From: Cryptomeria japonica
Taxonomy: Eukaryota > Streptophyta > Pinopsida > Cupressales > Cupressaceae
DNA: 60,000 nucleotides
Reading direction: 5' to 3'
Assembly (NCBI RefSeq): GCF_030272615.1
Contig: NC_081410.1
Coordinates: forward strand, 147,370,849-147,430,848
Shown here: piece by piece, positions 33,348-43,579 of the stretch
How positions within the stretch are numbered: the stretch's first letter is position 1
How the letters are laid out: each line of letters begins with the position of its first letter
Made by a program: the position numbers and the translations under genes
Notes under the pieces: model-generated
The model's input: only the letters and a program-made list of their open reading frames with translations
Told to the model about the DNA's origin: nothing
Database searches by the model: none

Positions 33348-33687
33348 CATTCATTGAAGAAGTGCCAAATCCAAACAAAGATGATATGTAGTTAGAAACT
33401 AAAAAAGGTACAAGAATTTGCAACTAAAACTGGACACCATAGAAAAGAATATATGTAAAGTGTATATGAAAAACAACATAGATTGAAAAGAATGATCTAT
33501 GATTAGAATCAAAACAAAGGAAGAATGTAAACATGTTAAGTAAGAAGTTGTCTATAAAGAGCATATGCAAAGAGAGGAGAGGAATGTTAAAATTCAAGGT
33601 CCGATTGATGCTCAATTTAAACATCTCGTGACATAAACATTATGTTGGCAAGAGATACTATTCCAGTGAAGATTGGTGCATGTTAGA
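33348..33687 (+). pseudogene. hAT-like transposase-derived gene, segment 2 (finger region)
   Basis: After the giant solo LTR the plus strand reads IEEVPNPNKDDM, later KLDTIEKNICKVYMKNN, TKEECKHVK and KIQGPIDAQFKHLVT, with several stops and one or more frameshifts. This resembles the BED-type or TTF-type zinc-finger region that precedes the hAT core in a plant protein family. Known members carry a C-x2-C plus H finger; some ligands are lost here. The Copia LTR interrupts it at 33688. Confidence 0.55.
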
Positions 33688-34090
33688 TGTTAAGGGGTTG
33701 TCATTGATGGCAACTCAATTTGCAGTTCACATCCGGTGTACACAGATTTAGTTGACGGGAAGTCATTTTGTTCATAGGCATAAGTCTTGAAAGTGGAACA
33801 CAGTAATTGGTAGAGCATGAGATCGTGTGCACATCTTGACATTGGTGTTGTAATTTTGGTTGCAATGATCAAGGCAGTTGATTTAAGGTTCAAGACAGAT
33901 TATCTCGCGATCCTAATATACGGTGTTGAATTGTGTGCAACTTTAGAGATCTGGTATCAGGTAATTTAGTTAGAACAAAGTTATCTTTGTGTAATGTGTG
34001 TTGTGGATTTGATGGATTGATTTTGGTGATCAATTTCATGTTTGAAGTGATTGGGCTGACTTATGGGAAGCATATGATCATCTTGTTTTG

Positions 34091-34947
34091 TGTTGGGAAA
34101 ATGGTGTCTCAACCTTGCATTTACATGAGGTTATTATTTATAGTAAGTTTTCATTTGAGCATAAGATGGTGCGAAATTTTCTCTGAAGCTTTTGGTTGGC
34201 TAGATAAGCATTCTGATAAAGTTACGTCACAAGATCACAGCTAGTTTTGAAGATATTAAATTTTCCCTTTTGGAGGGGTCCAATCAAAGGTTTAAATTTG
34301 ATTTTGAGGACTTTAGAGGCCTATAAATGCCCTAAAAAGTGGTTGTAAATAGCATAGTGATTTACAAGGCAATAGAGCACTTTGTGAGCTTTCTGGTGCT
34401 TCAAACGATTCGTCAATAGGACACACGATTCTGAAAGTTTGTACTCCTAAAATAAGAAATATAAAATACATCGAACACATAAATGAGCTGTAAAAAGGGA
34501 GGGACACGTCATAGGGAATCCAGAAGGAAGATAAGGTCAGCTACACATTATTGGGTGGTTTTAGCACATGGTTTTGTAATATCGTTTGACGATTTACTAT
34601 ATTTTATCTCTTATATATGAGGTGCATGAGATAGAGGTTGGGTGTAAGAGTCTTATAGCTATTGAGTTACCTTTGAATCTTTGATTAGTGGTACTCCTGC
34701 AAAGAGCTTGCTCTGCAAGTATATTGTAATATGTTTTGATTGTTGAATAATATATTGGGCGGCTTTTGGAGAGTGGGGTTTTTCTCCCGAAAGGGTTTTC
34801 CTCGCGTAAATCACTGTGTTATGGTTTGAATGTTATTATATCTATTTATGTTTACTGTAACTATTGTAACAATCTGTAAAAAAAAATTGCATTACCCTCC
34901 TCTCAAGGTTAGTGTAGGAAGTTGTTCTGCTACTTAACTTTCTTACA
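34091..34947 (+). repeat. Copia-B 5' LTR
   Basis: TGTTGGG...TCTTACA, homologous to the Copia-A LTRs. A TATATAT box is at 34612-34618. Several small deletions against Copia-A, for example in the GGCCTCCGGAAG region. Confidence 0.92.
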
Positions 34948-34949
34948 AG

Positions 34950-34961
34950 TGGTATCAGAGC
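34950..34961 (+). other. Copia-B primer-binding site
   Basis: TGGTATCAGAGC, identical to that of Copia-A. Confidence 0.93.
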
Positions 34962-35072
34962 TTGATCACCTTTGGTTTCAGTTGTGGGTTGTTCGATTTT
35001 TTGAACTAATCCATATTTGAGTGGAGCTTTTGTAGAAGACACTTTTTGATCTTGTTGCAATAATTTTCAAAT

Positions 35073-36121
35073 GCAATGTTCGTCAGGGAAAATAGAGGTG
35101 GAGAAATTTAATGGAATAAATTTTGAGATGTGAAAGCTGAAAATTGAAGATCTGCTAATAGATTGAGATCTATGGGATGCTATTGATGTGAATGTTCAAA
35201 GGCCCTCAGATCCTACTGCGGCGGATCAATATGATGTTATGGACCGAAAATTCAAGGGTCTAATCAGACTGTGCCTGGAAGACTCTGTTTTGATCAATGT
35301 CCATGAAGAAAACATTGTAAAGAAGTTATGGACTAAGCTTGGTGAAATGTATCAAACAAAATTTTTATTAAATCGGATTTTCTTGAGGAAGAAATTGTAT
35401 TCCTTGAAGATGGAAGAGGGTGGATGAGTTACAGACCACCTAGAAGCATTCAATATGTTGGTGGCTCAAATAGTATATGTTGGTGTTAAGATGAATGAAG
35501 AAGAGAAATGTCAGATCTTGCTTTGTTCTTTGCCTGATCCATGAGATTCTCTTGTTATGGCTATCGGTAGTACTTCTAGTTTTTTTAAGTCTGAAGATGT
35601 GGTGGGTACCCTACTTGGTGAAGAGATGTGAAGGAAGGTATCCCAAAGTTTGAAGGAAGCCTAAATTTTGTGGAAGACCTAAGGAGAAAGGAAAGAAGAA
35701 TGAGAAGCGCGATAAGTCCAAATCGAGAGGGAAATTGAAATCTCCTGGAAAGTCCAAAGTCATTTGTTGGAATCGCGGTAAACCAAGTCATATCTGTACG
35801 GACTGTCGAGAAGAAAAGAAGAAGAAAAAGAAGAAGATTGATTCTGATTCTTAGTCAGAGAAGGAAGATGGTGATGCATTTATTGCAGCTTTGGCAACTC
35901 ATACAGGTAATGATGTCTGGTTAATTGACTCAGGTGCATCTTTTCATATGACTGCCAATAGAGATTGGTTTTCTAAATATGAAGAATTTAATGGAGGTAA
36001 GGTGTACCTGGGTGATGATTCACATTTAGACATTGTTGGTTGAGGTAAAGTTAGAATCAGGTTTTCTGATGGTAGAATAAAAAGGATTAATGATGTGTTG
36101 CATATCCCTAGATTAAAATGA
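35073..36121 (+). pseudogene. Copia-B gag and protease, broken
   Basis: Colinear with residues 1-350 of the Copia-A frame. The longest open part is 35188-35427 (NVQRPSDPTAADQYDVMDRK...). Stops occur in the first 60 codons, around 35427 and in the finger region, where the first cysteine pair reads CWNR instead of CWNC. The protease WLIDSGASFHMT is readable near 35920. The shared TGA is at 36119-36121. Confidence 0.9.
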
Positions 36122-39046
36122 AATTTGTTATATGTGAGCAAATTGATAGATGAGGGTGTGCAGGTAGTCTTTTCTAAAGCAGGATGTAAGATGATTAAGA
36201 GTGCTATGGTAATTGCTAGAGGTGTCAAGTTTGGCACTTTGTATAAGCTAGACACATACACCATTGAGTGTAACAGGACTTCTTTAAAAATTTAAATATT
36301 TGGAAGATTTGAGGGTTTCACCTTCAGCAGATGGAAATGGTTTTTGGGTACCTAAGGGTTCTCTTTCTTTTGAATCAAATTTAGCTGCAGAGAAGACTAT
36401 GTTATGGCACCAGAGGCTTGGCCACATTGGAGAAAAGGGTCTAAGGACCTTGAAAAATAAAAACCTTGTTGAAGGTTTGAATGATTGTAATCATGAATTT
36501 GATTTCTGTGAGCATTGCATTTATGGAAAACAAAATTGTGTTCCATTCACTTGAGTTCTCATAAAACTTGTGGCGTTTTGGATCTTATTCATTCTGATAT
36601 GTTTGGTCCTGTAGATTTTCCTTCTATTGAAAAATCCACATATTATATTTCATTTATTGATGATTTTAGTAGAAGGACATGGGTATATTTTCTAAAGAGT
36701 AAATTTGAAGTTTTCAGTCGATTTAAAGAATTTAAAGCAATGGTTGAGTTGCAAACTGGAAAGAAAATTAAAAGTTTCAGGACTGATAATGGCGTTGAAT
36801 TTTACTCTAATGATTTTGATAGATTTTGTAAAGATTGTGGCATTAACAAATAGAAGACAACTCTGTATTCTCCACCGTGGAATGGAGTTGCAGAAAGAAT
36901 GAATAGGACAGGTGGATAAGGCTAGGAGTAAGTTGAGTGGTGTTGGTCTAGAATAAAATTTTTGGGTTGAAGTTGTTGACACTGCTTGCTACCTGATTAA
37001 CAAGTCTCCTACATCAAACTTTGTTGATAAAACACCTATGGAAGCATGGTTGGGTCACAAGCCTTCATTGAGACATCTTAGAGTTTTTGGTTGTGAGGCA
37101 TATGCACATGTGCCAAAGGAGAAGTGAACAAAGTTGGATAACAAGGTTGTTAAATGTATCTTCATCGGGTATAGTTATGGTGTGAAAGGATACAAGCTTT
37201 GGGACCCTGTTGCACAAAAGATAATTCATAGTAGAAGTGTTATTTTTAGAGAAATTAAGTCTCCATATGTTACATTGTAGCCAAAACAAACTAAAAAGGA
37301 AGATGTGATTCAATTTCCTTCTACACTTGAAAGAGTTGAATCAAGACCTCTAGATAGGCAAGAAGTTGAGGAGAGCTCATCTAGCTCTGAATCTTCAGAA
37401 GAGGAGGAAGAACCTCCAACTCAGCTTGTTTGAAGGTCTACAAGACATAGACAACCACCTGAAAGGTATTCACCTGATGATTGGAGATGTATTTTTGCTT
37501 TGAATACTAATGTGGATGAATCGAAATCTATAGAAGAGGCCTTAGGTATGAATGATGCATAATCTTGGAAGATTTCTATGTAAGAAGAAATGGTAGCTTT
37601 GAAAAAGAATGATACCTGGGATCTTGTACCATTGCCTGAAGGAGGAAAGCCTATTGGTTGTAAATGGGTGTTCAAGAAAAAGATTGGTTCAAATGGAAGC
37701 ATTGAGAAGCATAAAGCAAGGTTGGTTGCAAAAGGCTACTCTCAGGTTGAGGATGTTGATTATGGTGAGATATTTTTCCTGTTGCCAAAATGACATCCAT
37801 TAGATTTTTGCTTTTTATTGTTGTTGCTTATGATTTAGAGGTTAAATAAATGGATGTGAAAACTGCTTTCCTTCATGGTGATTTGGAGGAGGATATTTAT
37901 ATAACACAGCTAGAGCACTATGTGCTAAAAGGTAAGAGTTATTTGGTCTGTAAATTAAAGAAATCTCTATATGGCCTCAAACAGAGTCCTAGGATGTGGT
38001 ACCAGAAATTTGATACATGTGTGTTGAGTTTGGATTTGAGCATTCTAAATAAGATCATTCTGTTTATTATAAAATTGATGGTGATTATTTCTTGTACATT
38101 GCATTGTATACTAATGATATGGTATTCATTGATAAAGGGAAAGGTATGATTTCAGAACTGAAGTCTCATCTTGCTGCTAAATTTGAAATGAAAGATCTTG
38201 GTGCAGTGAAACACATTCTTGGGATGGAAGTTAGAAGAGATAGAGTGAACAAAAAGCTATGGATAAGTCAAAGTAAGTATGTGAATTCAGTGTTGCAGAG
38301 GTTCAACATGTAGGATTGTAGACCATTGTGTGTTCCTTTTACAATTGGAATGAAATTATCCACTACAGATTGTCCTACATCCCCATCAGAGATGGAAGAC
38401 ATGAGCAGAGTGCCTTACCAAAGTGCAGTTTGGAAGTTTGATGTATGTTATGGTATGTACTAGACCACACATTGCCCAAGCAGTGGAAGTTTTCTCCAGA
38501 TATATGTTTAATCTTGGTAGAGTTCATTGGGATGCGGTCAAAAGAGTATTCAGATATTTGAAGGGTACCTCAAAGTATCCTTTGTGTTATCATGGTAATT
38601 CAGTTGGAGACATGATTTCACTTGATATTCATGGTTATGTGGATTCAGACTGGGCAGGTGATATTGATAGAAGAAGATCCACCAGTGCTTATGTGTTTAC
38701 TTTATTTGGTGGTGTAATTAGTTGGATGAGTAAGCGACAGATTGTGGTTGCTTTGTCAACTATTGAAGCGGAGTATATGGAAGATACGAATACTTGTAAA
38801 GAGGTAATTTGGCTTAAGATATTGTGTTCAAACAATGGAATAAAACAAGGAGTCATGACAGTTTATTGTGACAGTCAGAGTGTGATCTGCCTAGCTAAGA
38901 ACTCGACATTTCATGCCAAGACCAAGCACATTGATGTTCAGTATCATTTTATTAGAGATATCATCAAAGATGGCAGGGTGAAGTTGGTTAAGGTAGAAAC
39001 TTTGATGAATGTTGCAGATTCTTTAACTAAGGTTGTGAGCACATAG
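36122..39046 (+). pseudogene. Copia-B integrase-RT-RNase H, broken
   Basis: Open stretches: 36300-36554 with the finger histidines (LWHQRLGHIGEKGL) and CEHC; 36515-36853 with SDMFGP and RTDNGVEF; 37590-37793 RT start; 37850-38149 DVKTAFLHG; 38092-38313, where the YVDD box reads YTNDM so both acids are not conserved; 38423-39046 RNase H with YVDSDW and AEYM. Many stops and frameshifts between them. Dead copy. Confidence 0.92.
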
Positions 39047-39139
39047 AATTTCAAATGGTGCTCGGAGTCTATGGGCCTCATAGCCCCTAGCAATTGATTT
39101 ATTGTGTTGATACTCCCTTTCTCTTGCAAGGTGTTCGAC

Positions 39140-39150
39140 AAGTGGGAGAT
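39140..39150 (+). other. Copia-B polypurine tract
   Basis: AAGTGGGAGAT just before the 3' LTR, as in Copia-A. Confidence 0.8.
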
Positions 39151-39151
39151 T

Positions 39152-40022
39152 TGTTGGGAAAATGGTGTCTCAACCTTGCATTTGCATGACGTTATTATTT
39201 ATAGTAAGTTTTTATTTGAGCACAAAATAGTGCGAAATTCTCCCCGAAGCTTCTGGTTGGCTAGATAAGCATTCCGGTAAAGTTACATTGCAAGATCATA
39301 GCTACTTTTGAAGATATTAAATTTTATATTTTGGAGGGGTCCAATGAAAGGTTTAAATTTAATTTTGAGGACTTTAGAGGACCCAAAATGTCTTGAAAAG
39401 TGGGTGTAAACAGTGTATCATTTATGAGGCAATAAAGCACTTCGCAAGCTTTCCAGCACTTCAAACGGTTTGTCAATAGGACACACAGTCCCCAAGTTAT
39501 GGCCTCCGAAAGTTTGTACTCCTGAAATAGGAAATATAAAATACATAGGACACATAAATGAGTTGTAAAAAGGGAGGGACATGTCATAGGGCATCTAGAA
39601 GGGAGATAAGGTCAGGTACACCTTATTGGGTGGTTTTAGCCAATGGTTTTGTAATACCATTTGACAGTATCTTGTATTGTATCTCCTATATATGAGGTGC
39701 ATGAGATAGAGGTTGGGTGTGAGACTATAATAGCTATTGAGTTACCTCTGACTCTTTGATTAGTGGTACTCCTATGAAGAGCTTGCTCTGCAAGTATATT
39801 GTAATCTAGTTTTTACTGAATAATATATTCATGGGTGGCTTTTGGAGGGTGGGGATTTTTTCCCAAAAGGGTTTTCCCCACATAAATCATTGTGTTATGG
39901 TTTGAATGTTATTATATCTATTTCTATTTTTTGTAACTGTTGTGATGATCTTTAAAAGTTTTTGCATTACCCTCCTCTCAAGGTTAGTGTAGGAAGTTGT
40001 TCTGCTACTTAACTTCCTTACA
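39152..40022 (+). repeat. Copia-B 3' LTR
   Basis: TGTTGGG...CTTACA, with a TATATAT box at 39687-39693. Followed by the TSD TTTTG. Confidence 0.92.
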
Positions 40023-40732
40023 TTTTGGTCTGCATTTGGATTTGTGATTGAATTGAGTTGACTTGGTGATACACATTTCATGTTGCGTGTTATGCAGTTT
40101 TTGGAAGCCGACTTAGCAAATGATTCTTTTTGTTGGTGCAGATATATAAGACTGATTTGGTTAATCATTTTGATGTGTGTCATGAGCGAAGGAAGTATGT
40201 ATGAGCGAGTTTGAAAAATTCATGAGTGTGATTGAAGATTTTGGTGCTCCAGTAAGTGACAAAGCAGAAGAATGGAGAAGAATATCAAATCAGTTGTAGG
40301 AGTCAATTAGAGCCTAACCAAAACTGCATTTTGGGCATAGTTAGATGCTATACTTCAGTTCATTCATCATTGTAATCAATTGTGGTATCCTGTAAGGTAG
40401 TGATCCTTCCTCTGGGTTGTAGCCCTTTTTGTAATTGAGCAGTGAGCTCTAGGCAGTGAGCTTGAATGCAAGTGCATTCCCCTTTTGTAATATTATCATA
40501 CTTCTAGCCATAGTATAATAATATTGTGGGTTCAAATCCCACTGTGGTTTTTCCCTTTCTAGGTTTCCACGTAGAAAATCTTGGTGTTATGGTTGCATGG
40601 TTAATTGCTTTATGTTTTTGCATTTCACTTTCTTTCTTGTGCATCTGGTGGTTTAAGAATCAACTTGATAAGTTTGCAAATTATAAAACACTGATTCACC
40701 CCCCTCCCTCTCATTGTTCATTGATTCCAACA

Positions 40733-41760
40733 AATTCAAGTCCAAAACCATTTAGTTGAGTTTTGTTTTTCAAATTGTGAATAGAGGTTGTCCTATGTCA
40801 AACTACCTTGACTTTGATACTTTATTAAAAAAATTGAATGTTCCTAGATTTCCTCATGCGCATTAGTCAATAACTAGTGGATAGGAATGGGCAAGTTGTC
40901 TTGTTGAGGCTGAAAAAGATGTAAAGGAAAAAAATAATAGTTAAAATTTATTGCATTATCTTTAGATGAAGTTATAGCAATAGAAAATACTTCTTGGATA
41001 TGTATGCATGTGTATATTGTATGACAACATGTCCGCCAACCTTGTTTACTCTATGTTGTTAAAATGAAGGAGAATCTCACAGTGCAAAACATATTTAAAA
41101 TAGTTAATAAATCTTTAAATAAATTGAGCGATATGGATGACTTATCTATTGCTGAAAATTTCATATGTATAGGAGTTGAAGGAGATACAGTGTTTCAAGG
41201 TCATAGGAATGGTCTTTGCACAAAGCTACAAACTTCTATTTCACTATACGTGATTGGCATTCACTGCATGGCCCACATATTGAATTTAACATTTAGAATT
41301 GTAAGCAATTTTGATTTAGTATAGGTAGAGTTGAAAATCTAGTTGCAATCTCTACTCATTATTTTGTCGAAGTCCCAAGTGGTTTACAAAATATCAAAAA
41401 ATTGTTGAGGGAATAACTGATGGGAATAAGAGTCTTAAATATGTTGATACTAGATGGATCTCCTTATGTGAACCAGTAGAAAGAATTCTCTCATAATATA
41501 AATCCCTAACTACACTAATGTACGAACAACAAGAGTCAGTAGATAAAGCTTCTGAGCATTTACATAGGTTAATAGATGTAGAGACACTCTTAACTTTGGT
41601 TAGTATTCTCCCCATATTGAATAAAATGAGCAAGTTTGTGAAAGTAGCCCAAGAAACAACTATATTTATTCAATAATATATCACTCTGTGTAGAAGGTTA
41701 ATCATTAGCCTAGACAATTTATATCTATCAAAAGAGCCATTTATAAACCTCAAGAATTTT
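40733..41760 (+). pseudogene. hAT-like transposase-derived gene, segment 3 (core)
   Basis: After the Copia LTR the plus strand gives, with stops, FQIVNRGCPMSNY-like text, LLKKLNVPRFPHAHWSITSG and EAEKDVKEKIIVKFIALSLDEVIAIENTSW. A clean frame at 41064-41324 follows (MKENLTVQNIFKIVNKSLN, VGVEGDTVFQGHRNGLCTKL, IGIHCMAHILNLTFRIVSNFDLV), then LKYVDTRWISLCEPVERIL, LHRLIDVETLLTLVSILP. The HCMAH..NL block and the downstream DTRWISL block are typical of hAT-derived proteins of the zinc-finger 862 / DUF4371 kind. It stops near 41760 where Gypsy-3 begins. No C-terminal dimerisation domain seen. Confidence 0.78.
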
Positions 41761-41990
41761 CTATTTCATAGTCAGAAATTAATTCCACCCATCTTCTTTG
41801 TCAACCATTTAAGTTTGCTTGAGAAAATATATACTTCTGACCTTGATGGTTCAACTTGAGCTGAAACAATTTTCTCAACAAGTAGTGCCACCACATTTGA
41901 AGAGCATGCACAATTGCTACAAATCGAGATCATGGGGAGCATAGTTTTGCTCACGGGATTTCATTTTCCTAGATTCATATGTGATCACTT
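41760..41990 (-). pseudogene. Gypsy-3 RNase H, N-terminal part
   Basis: Minus-strand text LGGVLMQERHK, then SRKMKSREQNYAPHDLDL, then KYIFLKQ with stops, matching GLGGVLMQ.GKVIAYASRKLK..E.NY..HDLEL of the Gypsy RNase H start. It is cut off near 41760. Confidence 0.75.
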
Positions 41991-43180
41991 GTGCCTTTCT
42001 TGCATGAGAACTCCACCTAATTCATCCCTTGAGACATCGATAACTACAACAAAATGACCTGGGTATGGTACTTTTAGAATAGGTGATGTCAATCTCTTCT
42101 TTAGGTGATTGAAAGATTTCTAACACTTTTTTGTCCATTCAAATATCTTTCCTTTTCTCTAGAGAATGGTAATGGGGTTGGCTATCTTAGAGAAGTTCAT
42201 CACAAACTTCTTGTAATGGCATGTCAATCCCATAAAACTCTACACCTCATGCACATTTCTAGTGGTCGAGCACTCAAGTATAGCCTTGATCTTGGTAAGA
42301 TCCACTGTTATTCCTTTAGTACATATAATATGGCCTAGGTATTAAATCTCCCAAGAAGAAGATACATTTTGAGAATTTGTCATAAATTTTATGCTCTCGC
42401 AAACATCGGAGGACTATCTAGAGATGATGATAATGTTCTTCCTCATTATTGGAGTATATTAGGATATCATACATGAATAGCAAGACAAACTTGTCTGAAC
42501 AATCTTGAAAGAAACTATCCATTAGATTCATGAATATCACTAGGACATTGGTAAGACAAAATGGTAACACTGTAAGCTCATAGTACCCATATCTAGTTCT
42601 GAAAGGTGACTTATGAATATTTTGGACTTATGAATATTCTCATCTTTAATCCTTAACCGATGATATCATGATCGCAAATCAATCTTAGAAAATATTGTTG
42701 CCTCGTGCATTTGATCAAACAGATCATCTATGTGTGCAGGTAGAGGGTACTTATTTCTTATCATTTCCTTGTTTATCATATGATAGCCTATGCATAATTT
42801 TAAATTATTATCCTTCTCCTTCATGAAGGTCACAATAGCTCCTCATGATGATATGCTAGGTCTTATCAAAACCTTGCTCAATAATTCATGAATTTGTACC
42901 TTTAACTCCATTGGTTTTTTCATTATAAATTTGATATGTGTGGTAGAAGGTACTTATTTCTTATCATTGCCTTGTTTAGCATATGATAGCCTATGCATAA
43001 TTGTAAAGTATTATCCTTCTTTTTCATTAAGGTCATAAGAGCTCCTCGTGATGATATGCTAGGTCTTATCAAACCCATGCTCGATAATTCTTGAAGTTGT
43101 ACCTTTAACTCCATTGGTTCTCCTCCTAGAACTAGGTCAAATGAAAAGTCAAATGCTCTCTTAGGAGGTAACACTTGTAA
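41990..43180 (-). pseudogene. Gypsy-3 reverse transcriptase, broken, with internal duplication
   Basis: The 43174-42923 frame has VQLQELSSMGLIRPSISSRGALMTLMKKKDNTLQLCIGYHMLNK, the start of a Gypsy RT (L.ELL..G.IRPS.SPWGAPVLFVKKKDG..R.C.DYR.LN). Further down the catalytic box reads FMYDILIYSN near 42460, so one of the two aspartates of YxDD is missing. Downstream text FSKCIFFLGD and FVMNFSKIANPITIL-like blocks follow in broken frames. Confidence 0.8.
42739..43119. repeat. Direct duplication of 178-179 bp inside Gypsy-3 RT
   Basis: 42739-42917 and 42942-43119 are clearly similar (both run from GGTAGAGGGTAC/GGTAGAAGGTAC to CTTTAACTCCATTGGTT), offset 203 bp. They differ at many scattered positions, so the duplication is not recent. 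Confidence 0.9.
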
Positions 43181-43429
43181 CTCTTTAGGAAAGACATCTT
43201 GATAATCCCAAATATAATTGTGCTTCTCTACAATATTTTCTTCTTGTTCACTAGATTCTTCTACTCCTAGTCCATAGAGCTCAATTCATAAAACATCATA
43301 TCATCTAAAAAGGAAATTTTACTAGTTTCATCTATCTCTTCCATCTTGACTGCAAAGAGTTGACACCCTTTTCTCTTGACTCTATTTAATTGCATAACAA
43401 AAAAAATTCATATCTTGACTTCTCGCTAA

Positions 43430-43575
43430 GTACCCTATAAGAATACCTTATTTTGAATGCCATCTAGGCACTCTACTATTTTGGAGTTACAATCGACATT
43501 TTCCCTATGTCTCCATAACCAATTCATTCCTAGAATGATGCCATAAGATCCTAAGGGGGCTAAATACAAATTCAC
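43430..43575 (-). pseudogene. Gypsy-3 protease C-terminal part
   Basis: Minus-strand reading ILGMNWLWRHRENVDCNSKIVECLDGIQNKV, the conserved ILGM.WL....D...K.V end of the Ty3/Gypsy protease domain. The catalytic DSGA part upstream is not readable. Confidence 0.7.
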
Positions 43576-43579
43576 TTCA

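Larger units (their letters stand above)
34091..40022 (+). mobile_element. Copia-B, degenerate relative of Copia-A
   Basis: LTRs at 34091-34947 and 39152-40022, a perfect PBS, a PPT and a perfect TTTTG TSD at 34086-34090 and 40023-40027. The internal sequence is clearly homologous to Copia-A over its whole length but has many stops and small indels, and its two LTRs differ in length (857 and 871 bp), so it is the older insertion. It retains the histidine half of the integrase finger that Copia-A lacks and shares Copia-A's TGA at the same codon. Confidence 0.94.
33688..40732 (+). mobile_element. Copia-type solo LTR (about 1.1 kb) containing Copia-B
   Basis: The left part (33688-34090) starts TGTTAAGGGGTTGTCATTGA. 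The right part (40028-40732) has the Copia LTR 3' landmarks: GTGGGTTCAAATCCCACTGTGG, GGTTTCCACGTAGAAAATC, CTGATTCACCCCCCTCCCTC and the end GATTCCAACA. No PBS follows 40732 and no second LTR is seen, so it is a solo LTR or a fragment. No matching TSD was found (TTAGA on the left, AATTC on the right), so one flank has probably been altered. It interrupts the hAT-like pseudogene. Confidence 0.72.
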
